DNA of 64,000 nt from Arthrobacter sp. ES3-54 (GCF_029504395.1 NZ_JAQFIF010000001.1:496001-560000), one strand, 5' to 3'; numbered from the stretch's first letter, positions 25,258 through 35,608 are shown. The notes: generated by a model not told the origin, from the sequence alone. A program made the numbers and translations.

Positions 25258-26021
25258 CTAACGAGCTGAACCTTGACCGGGAGGCACACGACCGGATGAC
25301 CGCCAGCACCCGTCGCGGTGCGCACAAGACCCGCGCCAACACGATCGTGAAGGCCACGGACCACGCCACGCCGCTGGAACTGAGCAACATCACCATCCAC
25401 TACGGCGGCGGCAAGGGCGGTGCCGAGGCCGTCAACGTCGTGGACGACTTCAACATGACGCTGCACGCCGGCGAAATGCACTGCGTCGCGGGCCGCTCCG
25501 GCTCGGGCAAGACCAGCATCCTGACCGTCGGTGCGGGGCTGACCCTGCCGACGTCGGGCCGGGTGTTCTGGGAAGGTGACTCGCTCGAGACCATGGGCGA
25601 CGACGAGATCGCCGACCGCCGCCGCGCCCTGATCGGCTACGTTGACCAGGGCGGTGCCCTGATCGACGGGATGAGCGCGCTGGAGAACGTCCTGCTGCCG
25701 GCCGTGCCCGACGGCGAGGTGGAGAAGCGCCGCGACATGGCCAAGGACCTCTTGGACCTCGTGGGCCTGGGCCGGCGCATGCGCCACCGCCCGGCGCAGC
25801 TCTCCGGCGGTGAACGCCAGCGCGTGGCGATCGCCCGGGCGCTCATTCTCGGCACCCGCGTCCTGGTGGTCGACGAGCCTACGGCCAGCCTGGACCGTGC
25901 CGCGGCCAACCGCATCATCAGCATCCTCAAGGACACCACCTCGGACGGCATTGCCGTGCTGGTCGCTTCACATGACCACGAACTGGTCCGCCAGAGCGAT
26001 ACCCTCACAGAACTGATCTAG
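25254..26021 (+). CDS. ABC transporter ATP-binding protein, partner of the FtsX permease
   Basis: 255 residues. Walker A GRSGSGKTS (about residue 79), signature LSGGERQRVA (about 183), Walker B VLVVDEPTASLD (about 203) and the H-loop ASHDHEL are all intact: a MacB/LolD-type cytosolic ATPase. The N-terminal 40 residues are a basic, poorly conserved extension. The ATG at 25254 overlaps the permease stop, so both are made together as one transporter. Confidence 0.93.
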   Translation: MTNELNLDREAHDRMTASTRRGAHKTRANTIVKATDHATPLELSNITIHYGGGKGGAEAVNVVDDFNMTLHAGEMHCVAGRSGSGKTSILTVGAGLTLPTSGRVFWEGDSLETMGDDEIADRRRALIGYVDQGGALIDGMSALENVLLPAVPDGEVEKRRDMAKDLLDLVGLGRRMRHRPAQLSGGERQRVAIARALILGTRVLVVDEPTASLDRAAANRIISILKDTTSDGIAVLVASHDHELVRQSDTLTELI

Positions 26022-26030
26022 ATTTAGACC

Positions 26031-27590
26031 GTGACTTCAACTGATAAGACCCCGTTCTACATCACCACGGCCATCACGTACCCCAACGGGGTGCCGCACA
26101 TCGGCCATGCGTACGAGTACATCGCCACCGATGCGATGGCCCGCTTCAAGCGTCTGGACGGGTACGACGTCTTCTTCCTGACCGGAACCGACGAGCACGG
26201 CATGAAGATCGCCCAGGCCGCCGAGAAGGAAGGCGTCACGCCCAAGGAACTGGTGGACCGGAACGCCGAGATCTACAAGGGGGCGCACGCCGCCCTGGGC
26301 GTCTCGTACGACCGCTTCATCCGCACCACCGACGCCGACCACTACGCGGCGTCGCAGGCCATCTGGAAGAAGATGGAGGCCAACGGGGACATCTACCTGT
26401 CCAAGTACGAAGGCTGGTATTCGGTCCGCGACGAGGCGTTTTACGTTGAGGACGACACCGTGGTCAAGGACGACGGCATCCGCTACTCGCGCGAATCGGA
26501 CACCGAGGTCACCTGGACGGCCGAGGAGAGCTACTTCTTCCGGCTCTCCGCCTATCAGGACAAACTGCTGGCGCTCTACGAGGCCCACCCCGAATTCGGT
26601 GCCCCGCAGTCCCGCTTCAACGAGGTCATCAGCTTCGTCAGGCGCGGGCTGGAGGACCTGTCCATCAGCCGCACCACGTTCGACTGGGGCGTTCCCGTGC
26701 CCGGCAATGACAAGCACGTCATGTACGTGTGGGTCGACGCGCTGACCAACTACCTGACCGGCGTCGGCTACCCGGACGTCGACTCGGAATCCTTCAAGAA
26801 GTTCTGGCCCGCCGACGTCCACGTGATCGGCAAGGACATCTCCCGCTTCCACGCCATCTACTGGCCGGCGTTCCTCATGAGCGCAGGACTTGAGCTGCCG
26901 AAGCGGATCATGATCCACGGCTTCCTGCAGAACAACGGCGTCAAGATGTCCAAGTCGCTGGGCAACGTGGTGGCGCCCGCGGACTTCGTGGCCCAGTACG
27001 GCCTGGACCAAGTGCGCTACTTCTTCCTGCGCGAGGTCCCCTTCGGGGCAGACGGCAACTACAACCACGAGGCAATCGTGGGCCGGATGAACTCCGATCT
27101 CGCCAACAACTTCGGCAACCTGGCCCAGCGGTCGCTGTCCATGGTGGCCAAGAATTGCGAAGGCCAGGTGCCCGCGCCCGGCGCGTTCTCCGCCGAGGAC
27201 ACCGCGCTGCTCGGCCAGGCCACCGGGCTGCTGGACGCCGCCCGGGCCGCGTTTGAAAAGCAGGAGTTCAGCCGCGCACTGGAGGCCATCTGGGGTGTCC
27301 TGGGGGACACCAACGCCTACTTCGCCGAGCAGGCCCCGTGGGTGCTGCGCAAGACCGACGTCGAACGTATGAACACGGTGCTCTACGTGACGCTCGAGGT
27401 GTTGCGGATCGTCGCGATCCTGGCCCAGCCGATCATGCCGACGGCGACGGCGGCCATCCTGCACACGCTCGGCCAGCCAGAGGGCGAGGCGCGCCAGTTC
27501 ACGGCCCTGGGGACCCCGATCGTCGCCGGCACGGAACTGCCCGCCCCGGCCCCGGCGTTCCCGAAGTACGAGGAACCCGCCGAGGCCTGA
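26031..27590 (+). CDS. metG: Methionyl-tRNA synthetase
   Basis: Charges tRNA-Met in the cytosol. 519 residues; class I motifs are clear: [13 protein letters not shown] (HIGH, about residue 22) and [10 protein letters not shown] (about 305), then the anticodon-binding helical domain. The protein has only one Cys (KNCEG), so the zinc knuckle of the long MetRS form is absent; this is the short, zinc-free type. There is no C-terminal tRNA-binding domain. GTG 26031 fits the family start ([14 protein letters not shown]). Followed by a strong terminator. Confidence 0.96.
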   Translation: MTSTDKTPFYITTAITYPNGVPHIGHAYEYIATDAMARFKRLDGYDVFFLTGTDEHGMKIAQAAEKEGVTPKELVDRNAEIYKGAHAALGVSYDRFIRTTDADHYAASQAIWKKMEANGDIYLSKYEGWYSVRDEAFYVEDDTVVKDDGIRYSRESDTEVTWTAEESYFFRLSAYQDKLLALYEAHPEFGAPQSRFNEVISFVRRGLEDLSISRTTFDWGVPVPGNDKHVMYVWVDALTNYLTGVGYPDVDSESFKKFWPADVHVIGKDISRFHAIYWPAFLMSAGLELPKRIMIHGFLQNNGVKMSKSLGNVVAPADFVAQYGLDQVRYFFLREVPFGADGNYNHEAIVGRMNSDLANNFGNLAQRSLSMVAKNCEGQVPAPGAFSAEDTALLGQATGLLDAARAAFEKQEFSRALEAIWGVLGDTNAYFAEQAPWVLRKTDVERMNTVLYVTLEVLRIVAILAQPIMPTATAAILHTLGQPEGEARQFTALGTPIVAGTELPAPAPAFPKYEEPAEA

Positions 27591-27633
27591 GCCTGTCCCG
27601 CCCGGCTGCTCCGGCAGGTCGGCAATGCATTGA

Positions 27634-27680
27634 ATGACGCTCCCGCACGTCCGAAAGGAAGGTGCGGGAGCGTCATTTTT
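27634..27680 (+). terminator. metG terminator
   Basis: ATGACGCTCCCGCAC (27634-27648) pairs perfectly with GTGCGGGAGCGTCAT (27662-27676), loop 13 nt, then a T-run to 27680. Textbook rho-independent terminator. Confidence 0.9.
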
Positions 27681-27698
27681 CTGCGGGGCGATCGAATA

Positions 27699-27739
27699 GT
27701 GAGACGACTTGACCAGAATGTGGGACTCTTGGCTACGCT
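27699..27739 (+). promoter_or_regulatory. leuB promoter with GTGAGAC motif, leaderless arrangement
   Basis: GTGAGAC (27699-27705) lies 3 nt before a TTGACC (27709-27714, -35). TACGCT (27734-27739) ends 6 nt before ATG 27746 and fits TANNNT; spacing to the -35 is 19 nt. No Shine-Dalgarno is present, so leuB mRNA is probably leaderless and under the same regulator as ilvB. Confidence 0.55.
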
Positions 27740-27745
27740 GAAAAC

Positions 27746-28798
27746 ATGAGCGCATCCACGATTGATCTGGCAGTCATCCCGGGCGACGGCATTGGTCCGG
27801 AGGTCACGGCCGAAGCCCTGAAGGTCCTTGAGAAGGCCGCGGCCGCCGAGGGAATCGTGCTCCAGCAGACCCACTACAAGCTGGGTGCGGAGCACTGGCT
27901 CGAGACGGGGGAGACCCTGCCCGCGGCCACCCTCGCCGACCTTCGCACGCGAGACGCCATCTTGTTCGGCGCAGTCGGGGCGGCCCCCGGCGATACCCGG
28001 ATCCCCTCCGGCGTCATCGAGCGCGAACTCCTGCTGAAGCTGCGCTTCAGCCTGGACCACTTCGTCAACCTGCGGCCCTCCCGCCTCTACGCCGGCGTGG
28101 GCAGCCCGCTCGCCAACCCCGGCAAGATCGATTTCATCGTGGTCCGGGAGGGTACCGAAGGCCCCTACGTCGGCAATGGCGGCACGCTGCGCGCCGGCAC
28201 CCCCCACGAGGTGGCCACCGAGGTCTCCCTGAACACGGCCCACGGCGTGGAGCGCGTGGTCCGCGATGCATTCCGCCGGGCCAACGACCGCCCCCGCAAG
28301 AAGCTCACGCTGGTGCACAAGCACAACGTCCTGGTCTTCGCCGGCCAGCTCTGGAAGCGCACTGTCGAGGCCGTGGCCCAGGAGTTCCCCGACGTCACGC
28401 ACGACTACCTCCACGTTGACGCCGCCACGATTTTCATGGTCACCGATCCGGCCCGCTTCGACGTGATCGTCACCGACAACCTGTTCGGCGACATCATCAC
28501 CGACCTCGCGGCGGCCGTGACCGGCGGGATCGGCCTCGCCGCCTCCGCCAACCTCAACATGGACCGCACCGCGCCGTCCATGTTCGAACCGGTCCACGGG
28601 TCCGCCCCGGACATCGCCGGCCAGCAGAAGGCCGACCCCACCGCGGCCATCCTCTCCGCGGCGCTCCTGCTCGACCACCTCGGCTTTGGCGCCGCCGCCC
28701 GGAAGATCGAGGCCGCCGTGACGGCCGACGTCGAGGCCCGCGACGGGGCCGTCCGCACCACCAGCGCGGTGGGCGACGCCATCGCGGCGGCGCTGTAG
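27746..28798 (+). CDS. leuB: 3-isopropylmalate dehydrogenase
   Basis: NAD-dependent oxidative decarboxylation in leucine synthesis. 350 residues. Family motifs: [11 protein letters not shown] at the N-terminus, [15 protein letters not shown], the active-site Lys/Asp pairs ([18 protein letters not shown]), and [17 protein letters not shown] near the C-terminus. The actinobacterial type has REGTEG as here. Lies apart from leuCD (15 kb away). Likely leaderless; the promoter carries the GTGAGAC motif. Confidence 0.96.
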   Translation: MSASTIDLAVIPGDGIGPEVTAEALKVLEKAAAAEGIVLQQTHYKLGAEHWLETGETLPAATLADLRTRDAILFGAVGAAPGDTRIPSGVIERELLLKLRFSLDHFVNLRPSRLYAGVGSPLANPGKIDFIVVREGTEGPYVGNGGTLRAGTPHEVATEVSLNTAHGVERVVRDAFRRANDRPRKKLTLVHKHNVLVFAGQLWKRTVEAVAQEFPDVTHDYLHVDAATIFMVTDPARFDVIVTDNLFGDIITDLAAAVTGGIGLAASANLNMDRTAPSMFEPVHGSAPDIAGQQKADPTAAILSAALLLDHLGFGAAARKIEAAVTADVEARDGAVRTTSAVGDAIAAAL

Positions 28799-28948
28799 GC
28801 CCGCTGTAGCTCCCGCGCTGTAGGCTGCCCGGAGGGGTCGCAAAACCCCGCTTCCAACGGGCGTAAGCTTGTTTCGAATCACCAATATGCTGCCGTGGTC
28901 CGAGGGTGAACCACGTTCCCACACCAGGCAGCCGATCGTGGAGGAACC

Positions 28949-30061
28949 ATGACTCAGACTGCCCATGGCGTCGAATTCACCCAGCACCTGTCGGAGACCC
29001 CGAAGTCTGCTGAAGAGCGTGCAGCCATCCTGGCAAACCCGGGGTTCGGCGACTATTTCACCGACCACACCGCGATTGTCGACTACACCGTCGACGCCGC
29101 AGGCAACGGTGGCTGGCACGACGCTCGGGTTGAGCCCTACGGCCCGATTTCCCTGGACCCGTCCGCCGCAGTGCTGCACTACGGCCAGGAGATCTTCGAG
29201 GGCCTCAAGGCCTACCGCCACGCCGACGGCTCGATCTGGACGTTCCGGGCCGAGGCCAACGCCGCCCGGCTGAACAGGTCCGCCCGGCGCCTGGCCCTAC
29301 CCGAACTCCCGGAAGAGTACTTCCTCGGCGCCATCCGCGAACTCGTCGCGGCGGACAAGGACTGGGTGCCCTCCGGCGACGGCGAAGCCCTGTACCTGCG
29401 GCCCTTCATGATCGCCACCGAGGCGTTCCTGGGCGTGCGGGCAGCACGCGAGGTCTCCTTCCGCGTGATCGCCTCCCCGGCCGGCAACTACTTCGGCGGC
29501 GAACTCAAGCCCGTTTCCATCTGGATCTCGCGTGAGTACGCCCGCGCCGGCCGCGGCGGAACAGGTGCCGCCAAGTGCGGCGGCAACTACGCCGCCTCGC
29601 TGATCGCCCAGCAGGAGGCCGAGGCGCACGGCTGCAAGCAGGTCCTGTTCCTGGATCAGTTCAACGACAATGCCGTCGAGGAACTCGGTGGCATGAACGT
29701 CTTCTTCGTCATGAAGGACGGCTCACTGGTCACCCCCGCGCTGTCCGGAACCATCCTGGAGGGCATCACCCGGATGTCCGTGATGCAGGTGGCCCGGGAC
29801 ATGGGCCGGGAAGTCACCGAACGCAAGATCACCCTGGATGAGTGGCGCGACGGCGTTGCCTCCGGAGAAATTGCCGAGGTCTTCGCCTGCGGCACCGCCG
29901 CGGTCATCACCCCGATCGGCGTGCTCAAGGACGCCACCGAGTTCATCGGCGCCGAAGACGCCACGGCGGGGGAGACCACCCTGGCCATCCGCGCCCAGCT
30001 GCTCGGGATCCAGACCGGCACCGTGGAGGACACCCACGGCTGGCTGACCCGCCTCGCCTGA
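28949..30061 (+). CDS. ilvE: Branched-chain amino acid aminotransferase
   Basis: PLP enzyme moving the amino group from glutamate to the keto acids of Leu, Ile and Val: last step of all three. 370 residues; fold type IV. Signatures: [38 protein letters not shown] with the PLP Lys, [19 protein letters not shown], and [18 protein letters not shown] precedes ATG. The 150-nt gap after leuB contains a TATGCT (28886-28891) that may be its -10, giving a leader of about 50 nt. Confidence 0.95.
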   Translation: MTQTAHGVEFTQHLSETPKSAEERAAILANPGFGDYFTDHTAIVDYTVDAAGNGGWHDARVEPYGPISLDPSAAVLHYGQEIFEGLKAYRHADGSIWTFRAEANAARLNRSARRLALPELPEEYFLGAIRELVAADKDWVPSGDGEALYLRPFMIATEAFLGVRAAREVSFRVIASPAGNYFGGELKPVSIWISREYARAGRGGTGAAKCGGNYAASLIAQQEAEAHGCKQVLFLDQFNDNAVEELGGMNVFFVMKDGSLVTPALSGTILEGITRMSVMQVARDMGREVTERKITLDEWRDGVASGEIAEVFACGTAAVITPIGVLKDATEFIGAEDATAGETTLAIRAQLLGIQTGTVEDTHGWLTRLA

Positions 30062-30156
30062 CCCTTAACGCGCACAGCGCCGGAACCACCGGCACGACGG
30101 CGGTCCCCACCTTCCGGTGGCGGCCGCCGTCGGCGTCTGCAGCCGCAGGTGGTCCG

Positions 30157-30220
30157 GTGCAAGGGGGGTTCAGCGCAGGGACAGGGTTAGGTGCAAGGAC
30201 AGAGTTCAGTGCAAGGATGG
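30157..30220 (+). repeat. Degenerate 18-bp tandem repeat upstream of the MBL gene
   Basis: About 3.5 imperfect units with the core GTGCAAGGACAGAGTTCA (the first unit has a G-run, the second reads GCGCAGGGACAGGGTTAG). They lie just before GTG 30225. Either a site of repeated operator sequence or simple slippage. Confidence 0.5.
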
Positions 30221-30224
30221 GACG

Positions 30225-31010
30225 GTGAGCACCGAGAAATCCAGCGACATTGTCCGTAGCAGCGAGCTGACCCGGTTCCGCCTCGCGCCGAACCCGGGCC
30301 CCATGAGCCTGGCCGGAACCAACTCCTATCTCATTGCCGGCCCGGGGGCGGCGGGCAGGGTCGTTGTCGACCCCGGCCCCCTCGACGATCCGCACCTGCA
30401 GGCGCTGGCCGGCGACGGTCCGGTCGAACTCATCCTGATCACGCACCGCCACGCCGACCACACCGCGGCCGCCGCGCGGTTTTCGGAGTTCACGGGCGCA
30501 CCTGTCCGGGCCGCGGATCCCGCCCACTGCCACGGCGCACCCCCGCTGCGGGACGGCGAAACCATCCGGGCGGCCGGAACGGAGATCAGGGTGCTGGCGA
30601 CGCCGGGCCACACCGCGGATTCGCTGTGCTTCCACCTGCCGCAGGACGGCCCGCACGGCTCGGTGCTGACCGGGGACACGATTCTGGGCTCCGGAACCAC
30701 CGTGCTGGACTACCCCGACGGCACCCTGCGCGACTACCTCGAATCGCTGGACCGGCTCGAGCGCCTCGGGCCGGCCACAGTGCTACCGGCCCACGGCCCT
30801 GTGCTGCCGGCGCTGGACGCCGTCGCCCGCGCCTACCGGGATCACCGGCAGGACCGGCTTGAGCAGATCCGGGCCGCCCTCGCGGCACTGGGTGAGGACG
30901 CCGGCGTCGGTGCCGTCACGGACGCCGTGTACGCCGACGTCGATCCATCCGTCCGACGCGCCGCGGAGCTCTCCGTTGCTGCGCAGCTGGACTACCTGCG
31001 CAGGGCTTGA
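30225..31010 (+). CDS. MBL-fold metallo-hydrolase, LACTB2-like
   Basis: 261 residues. Zinc motif THRHADHT (about residues 72-79), then ATPGHTADSLCFHL, LTGDTILGSGTTVLDYPDG and LPAHGPVL: the order of metallo-beta-lactamase hydrolases of the LACTB2/RNase-Z-like group. The C-terminal helical part (RQDRLEQIRAALAAL) is the winged-helix end common in LACTB2 relatives, which include nucleases and thioester hydrolases. Substrate unknown. GTG 30225 fits the family N-terminus; no strong ribosome site. Confidence 0.85.
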   Translation: MSTEKSSDIVRSSELTRFRLAPNPGPMSLAGTNSYLIAGPGAAGRVVVDPGPLDDPHLQALAGDGPVELILITHRHADHTAAAARFSEFTGAPVRAADPAHCHGAPPLRDGETIRAAGTEIRVLATPGHTADSLCFHLPQDGPHGSVLTGDTILGSGTTVLDYPDGTLRDYLESLDRLERLGPATVLPAHGPVLPALDAVARAYRDHRQDRLEQIRAALAALGEDAGVGAVTDAVYADVDPSVRRAAELSVAAQLDYLRRA

Positions 31011-31094
31011 CCACTTTCAAGAAGTTTGACTACTTGCGCAGAGCTTGACTTGCACAGCGGGCGCCGCTGAACGGGGGGCCGGGTGACGGGACGG

Positions 31095-31100
31095 TAGGCT
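31095..31100 (+). promoter_or_regulatory. -10 box of the FAH gene, leaderless arrangement
   Basis: TAGGCT ends 7 nt before ATG 31108. AGGA in the spacer could also act as a weak ribosome site. Confidence 0.4.
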
Positions 31101-31107
31101 AGGAACC

Positions 31108-31884
31108 ATGCGTATCGCCCGGTTTGTAGTTGATTCTGATCCCCTCTACGGCATCGTGGAAGGTGAGCCCGGCAGTGAGGAAGTCACTGTCATCAAGGGC
31201 GACCCGTTCTTCCACGGCGTGGAACGAACCCCCATGAAGCACAAGCTGGAGGACGTCCGCCTGCTGGCGCCGATCATCCCGCGCAGCAAGGTCATCGGCG
31301 TCGGCCGCAACTTCGCGGAGCACGCCCGGGAACTCGGCAACGAGGTCCCGGCACAGCCCTTGCTGTTCCTCAAGCCCAACACCTCCGTGATCGGGCCCAA
31401 CGATCCCATTATCCTGCCGGAGTTCTCCGAGGACGTCTCCTTCGAAGCCGAGCTGTGCGTCGTGATCGGCCGGATCTGCAAGGACGTGCCCGAGAACCGG
31501 GTGGACGACGTGATCTTCGGCTACACCTGCGGCAACGACCTCACCGCCCGCGACGTCCAGAAAACGGACCTGCAGTGGGCCCGGGCCAAGGGCTTCGACA
31601 CCTCGGCACCGCTCGGGCCGTGGATCGAGACCGAGCTCGACACCGAGGACCTGCAGATCCAGGGCCGGCTCAATGGCGAACTGCGCCAGGACGGCAGCAC
31701 CAACCAGATGATCCGCGGCGTCCGGGAGCTCGTCTCGATCGTCTCGCAGGCCTTCACCCTGCTGCCCGGCGACGTCATCATGACCGGTACCCCGGCCGGT
31801 GTCGGCGCGGTAAAGGCCGGCGACCGCTATGAGGTCGAGATCGAGGGCATCGGACGCCTCTCCAACCCGGTGGTCCGCCGCTAA
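31108..31884 (+). CDS. Fumarylacetoacetate hydrolase family protein
   Basis: 258 residues, FAH-superfamily core. Metal ligands and motifs: GRNFAEHA, PLLFLKPNTSVIGP, FEAELCVVIGR, GYTCGNDLTARDVQ, and KGFDTSAPLGPW, then GDVIMTGTPAGVGAV. Known members cleave C-C bonds of acylpyruvates, decarboxylate oxaloacetate or hydrate 2-oxopentenoates; the exact substrate is not decidable. It is followed by a strong terminator and sits upstream of gltX without a functional link that I can see. Confidence 0.9.
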   Translation: MRIARFVVDSDPLYGIVEGEPGSEEVTVIKGDPFFHGVERTPMKHKLEDVRLLAPIIPRSKVIGVGRNFAEHARELGNEVPAQPLLFLKPNTSVIGPNDPIILPEFSEDVSFEAELCVVIGRICKDVPENRVDDVIFGYTCGNDLTARDVQKTDLQWARAKGFDTSAPLGPWIETELDTEDLQIQGRLNGELRQDGSTNQMIRGVRELVSIVSQAFTLLPGDVIMTGTPAGVGAVKAGDRYEVEIEGIGRLSNPVVRR

Positions 31885-31916
31885 CTGCTCCGCAAGGAAT
31901 TGCTAGCGCCGATTTC

Positions 31917-31969
31917 GGACAGCCGCACCGTGGATCTGCAGTTCAGATCCACGGTGCGGCTGTCCTTTT
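31917..31969 (+). terminator. 22-bp perfect terminator hairpin
   Basis: Arms 31917-31938 and 31944-31965 are perfectly complementary (core CAGCCGCACCGTGGATC), loop 5 nt, followed by TTTT. Ends the FAH transcript. Confidence 0.9.
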
Positions 31970-32026
31970 GCGTAGCGGCATTCCGGGCAAGTGGCGATGG
32001 GAGAGATTGGTAATGTTGGTACCACT

Positions 32027-33562
32027 ATGACTACTGCTTCCGCGTCCGACGCCGTTTCCAGCTCCGCCCTTGCTGCCTCCACCGGTGAAGTCACCGCTGA
32101 CACCCCGGTCCGTGTCCGGTTCTGCCCCTCGCCCACGGGCACCCCGCACGTTGGCCTGATCCGCACCGCCCTGTTCAACTGGGCCCACGCCCGGCACACC
32201 AAGGGCACCTTTGTGTTCCGGATCGAGGACACGGACGCGGCCCGAGACTCGGAGGAAAGCTACCAGCAGCTGCTTGAAGCCCTCAAATGGCTCGGCATCA
32301 CCTGGGAAGAAGGCGTGGAAGTCGGCGGCCCGCACGAGCCCTACCGCCAGTCGCAGCGGCTGGACCTGTACAAGGACGTCGTGGCCAAGCTGATCGACGC
32401 CGGCTACGCCTACGAGTGCTACTCTTCGCCGGACGAGGTCGAGGCCCGCCACCGGGCAGCCGGCCGCGACCCCAAGCTGGGATACGACAACTTCGACCGC
32501 GAGCTCTCCGAGGAACAGCTGGCCGCGTTCAAGGCCGAGGGCCGCCAGCCCGTGCTGCGCGTCCGCATGCCCGACGAGGACGTCACGTTCACGGACATGG
32601 TCCGCGGCGACATCACGTTCAAGGCCGGCAGCATCCCGGACTACGTCATTGTCCGCGCCGACGGATCTCCGCTCTACACCCTGGTCAACCCGGTGGACGA
32701 CGCCCTGATGGGGATCACCCACGTGCTCCGCGGCGAGGACCTGCTCTCCTCCACGCCCCGCCAGGTGGTGCTGATCCGCGCCCTCATGGACATCGGCGTC
32801 GCCAGCTACATGCCCGTCTTCGGCCACCTGCCGTACGTCATGGGCGAGGGCAACAAGAAGCTCTCCAAGCGTGACCCCCAGTCCAACCTGTTCCTGCTCC
32901 GGGACCGCGGCTTCATCCCCGAAGGCCTGCTCAACTACCTGTCCCTGCTCGGCTGGAGCCTCTCCGCCGACGAGGACATCTTCACAGTCGATCAGCTGAT
33001 CGAGCACTTCGACGTCAACGATGTGCTGGCCAACCCGGCCCGCTTCGACATCAAGAAGGCCGAGGCGATCAACGGCACCCATATCCGCATGCTCGGCGCT
33101 GAGGACTTCCGCGGCCGCCTGGTGCCCTACCTCCAGGCCGCCGGATTCGTGGGGGAGAGCCTCACGGCCCGCGAGGAGGAAATCCTGGCCGAGGCCGCCC
33201 CGCTGATCCAGGAGCGCATCTCGCTGCTTGGCGAGGCCCCCGAAATGCTCGCGTTCCTGTTCAAGGCCGATGACGCGATCGACGTCGCCGACGACGCCCG
33301 CAAGGGCCTGCCGGAGAACCTCACCGAGGTGCTCGACGCCGCCCTGTCCGCGCTGGAGCCCGTCGCTGACTGGACGGCCGAGAACATCCAGGTTGCCCTG
33401 AAGGAAGCCCTCGTGGAAGGCCTCGGCGTCAAGCCGCGCCTGGCCTTTGGCCCGGTCCGCACGGCCGTCTCGGGCCGGCGGATCTCACCGCCGCTGTTCG
33501 AATCCATGGTCATCCTGGGCAAGGACTCATCCCTGGCCCGCCTCCGCGCCTTCCGCAACTGA
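32027..33562 (+). CDS. gltX: Glutamyl-tRNA synthetase
   Basis: Charges tRNA-Glu. 511 residues from ATG 32027. Class I motifs: [13 protein letters not shown] (HIGH form, about residue 40), [27 protein letters not shown], and [10 protein letters not shown] (KMSKS form, about 277), then the anticodon-binding domain. The first 24 residues (Ser/Ala/Thr-rich) are an extension. A GTG at 31991 is an in-frame alternative. TAATGT at 32011-32016 may be a -10. No ribosome site precedes ATG 32027. GluRS substrate tRNA-Glu is encoded 4 kb downstream. Confidence 0.96.
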   Translation: MTTASASDAVSSSALAASTGEVTADTPVRVRFCPSPTGTPHVGLIRTALFNWAHARHTKGTFVFRIEDTDAARDSEESYQQLLEALKWLGITWEEGVEVGGPHEPYRQSQRLDLYKDVVAKLIDAGYAYECYSSPDEVEARHRAAGRDPKLGYDNFDRELSEEQLAAFKAEGRQPVLRVRMPDEDVTFTDMVRGDITFKAGSIPDYVIVRADGSPLYTLVNPVDDALMGITHVLRGEDLLSSTPRQVVLIRALMDIGVASYMPVFGHLPYVMGEGNKKLSKRDPQSNLFLLRDRGFIPEGLLNYLSLLGWSLSADEDIFTVDQLIEHFDVNDVLANPARFDIKKAEAINGTHIRMLGAEDFRGRLVPYLQAAGFVGESLTAREEEILAEAAPLIQERISLLGEAPEMLAFLFKADDAIDVADDARKGLPENLTEVLDAALSALEPVADWTAENIQVALKEALVEGLGVKPRLAFGPVRTAVSGRRISPPLFESMVILGKDSSLARLRAFRN

Positions 33563-33572
33563 CGTTCGGCTC

Positions 33573-34367
33573 ATGGACACCGTGCGCGGACCCCGGAACA
33601 CGACCGGCATCGAGCCGGACACCATGCCGGAGCCCGACGTGCCGGCACCCGATGTGCTGGCAGCGGGCCTGGGGGCCGGCGGTGTCCAAGGGATCCTGTT
33701 CGACATCGATGACACCCTGGTGGACCTCGAATTCGCCATGACGACGGCCCTCCGCGACGTCAGCGAGCACCTCCTGCCCGGCCTGGACGAGGCCGGGTGG
33801 GAGCGGTTCGGGCGGATCTTCACCCATGAGACCACCCACTTCTACGACCGCTACCTGGCCGGCGAGCTGACGTTCAATGAGCAGCGGCTGCTCCGCGGCC
33901 GGGCGGCGCTGGGGTACTTCGGCGTCGAACTTGCGGACGGCGAGCAGGCCCACCACTGGGTGAGTTCCTACGCCAGCCGCCAACACGGCTACATCCGCGC
34001 GTTCGACGACGTCGGACCGCTGCTGGACGCCCTGGACGCCGCCGGCATTCCCTACGGGGCCGTGAGCAACAACGTCCACGACTACCAGCGCGTGAAGCTG
34101 GACGCGGCCGGGCTGGAACGGATTGCCGTTCTGGTGGGCACCGATACCGTCGGCGTCGCAAAACCGGACCCGGCCATCTACCTCGAGGGGGTCAGGCGGA
34201 TCGGTACCGGCCCCGGCCAAACCCTGTATGTCGGGGACAACCGGCTGCTCGACGCGGAAGGCTCGACGGCGGCCGGCCTCCTCGGTGTCTGGCTGAACCG
34301 CGGCGGGGAGCCGGCCCCTGGCTTCGTGGGCCGCGAGGTCGGCTCCCTGCTGGACCTGCTGGCGTAG
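33573..34367 (+). CDS. HAD-family hydrolase
   Basis: 264 residues. Haloacid dehalogenase motifs I-IV: FDIDDTLVD (about residues 43-51, nucleophile Asp), SNNVHDYQR (motif II), AKPDPAIYLEGVRR (motif III with Lys) and YVGDNRLLDAEGS (motif IV), with a helical cap in between. A phosphatase for a small phosphorylated metabolite; substrate unknown. The first 38 residues are a low-complexity Pro/Asp/Ala extension. It begins 10 nt after gltX and is probably co-transcribed. Confidence 0.9.
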   Translation: MDTVRGPRNTTGIEPDTMPEPDVPAPDVLAAGLGAGGVQGILFDIDDTLVDLEFAMTTALRDVSEHLLPGLDEAGWERFGRIFTHETTHFYDRYLAGELTFNEQRLLRGRAALGYFGVELADGEQAHHWVSSYASRQHGYIRAFDDVGPLLDALDAAGIPYGAVSNNVHDYQRVKLDAAGLERIAVLVGTDTVGVAKPDPAIYLEGVRRIGTGPGQTLYVGDNRLLDAEGSTAAGLLGVWLNRGGEPAPGFVGREVGSLLDLLA

Positions 34368-34444
34368 CCGCGCCGGGGTCTTCCGTTCGCAGGCCAGATA
34401 ATAGGGGCATGGGCGGCTCCGCCCAACAAACGGATGGGGATTTT

Positions 34445-35608
34445 GTGCATCAAGCTATGGCCAGGTACTACCGGGGGATCGTGGTTGGCCTGGCGGTCGT
34501 CGGCCTGATGCTGGCAGGCATAGCGCCCGCGCAAGCACACAAATCCGTCACTGTCCTTCACGTCTTCGTGGCGGCAGGGCAATCCAACATGTCCGGCCGC
34601 GGCCTACCCATTGGCGGCGCAGAGGACGCGACGGATCCCCGGATCTTCCAGTACGGCGCAAAGGTCCGCACAATGCGGGCAGCGACAGTTCCCCTGGACA
34701 TGCACGATAAGGCAAGCGGGCTCTCGCCCGCTACAACCATGGCCCGCGAGTACTTGAAAACCCAGCCCGATAACGTCGGAGTGCTCATCATTCCCGCCGC
34801 GCACGGCTGGACCGGATTCGTCAGGGCCCCGTCCACGCCCACGTGGACTGTAGGTGCGGCAACGGCCCCTGAGCTCGACCTTCCCACCCTGGCGGTTAGG
34901 CAGACGCTCGAGGGGATCGCGGCCGCGCGGGCGGCCGGCTACGTCGTTGAGCTCAAAGGCATTCTCTGGCACCAGGGCGAACGTAACTCTTCGATGTCCA
35001 CGGCCGGATACAGCGCGAAGCTGGATCAGCTGATTGCCTTCTTTCGGGCAGAGCTGGCGGCCCCGACGTTGCCTTTCGTGATCGGCCTGATGTCACCGGA
35101 AGGAATTGCAGCCACGCCGGGGCGGAACAACATCGACAGAAGCCAACGGGAAACTCCGGCGCGGGTGCCTTTCACGGGCATCGCGGGGTCCAGGGCCGGG
35201 GGTGTCTACACGGGCGATTCGACTCACTTCTCCAGGCGCGGCATCGAGTATCTGGGGCGATCCTATCTGGCCGGTTATTTGCGGGCCGTCCGTCCTGCGT
35301 CGATCCCGCTGAGCGGACCCGTACCGGCCATCCGGGGCACCGCTAGGGTCGGGGCAGTGCTCACGGTGGCGCCTGGCGTCTGGGGCCCTGGGCAGGTCAC
35401 CCTGTCCTATCAGTGGTACCGCTCGCAGGTTGCCATCATTGGAGCCAACGGCCCTTCGTACGCCCCCGGCGCCGCTGCTCTGTGGCGATCGATTTCAGTG
35501 AAGGCCACCGGTTCCAAAGACGGCTTCGCGGCCGCCTCAAGGACATCGGCCGGCACAACCAAAGTCGCCCGCGGCCCCCTCAGCTCCCGCGGTTCGGGGA
35601 ACAGGTGA
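34445..35608 (+). CDS. Secreted SASA-type carbohydrate esterase with C-terminal Ig-like domain
   Basis: 387 residues from GTG 34445, which has GGGGA a few nt upstream. A signal peptide (VVGLAVVGLMLAGIAPAQAH) is followed by a GDS-like sialate-O-acetylesterase (SASA/DUF303) domain: AAGQSNMSGRG with the nucleophile Ser (about residue 46), KGILWHQGERN (about 175) and GDSTHFSRRG with the catalytic Asp/His (about 258). Such enzymes deacetylate sugars. The last about 90 residues (RGTARVGAVLTVAPGVW, SYQWYRSQVAI, then SVKATGSKDGF) are the same Ig-like module repeated in the secreted protein at 47336-49303. Confidence 0.8.
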   Translation: MHQAMARYYRGIVVGLAVVGLMLAGIAPAQAHKSVTVLHVFVAAGQSNMSGRGLPIGGAEDATDPRIFQYGAKVRTMRAATVPLDMHDKASGLSPATTMAREYLKTQPDNVGVLIIPAAHGWTGFVRAPSTPTWTVGAATAPELDLPTLAVRQTLEGIAAARAAGYVVELKGILWHQGERNSSMSTAGYSAKLDQLIAFFRAELAAPTLPFVIGLMSPEGIAATPGRNNIDRSQRETPARVPFTGIAGSRAGGVYTGDSTHFSRRGIEYLGRSYLAGYLRAVRPASIPLSGPVPAIRGTARVGAVLTVAPGVWGPGQVTLSYQWYRSQVAIIGANGPSYAPGAAALWRSISVKATGSKDGFAAASRTSAGTTKVARGPLSSRGSGNR

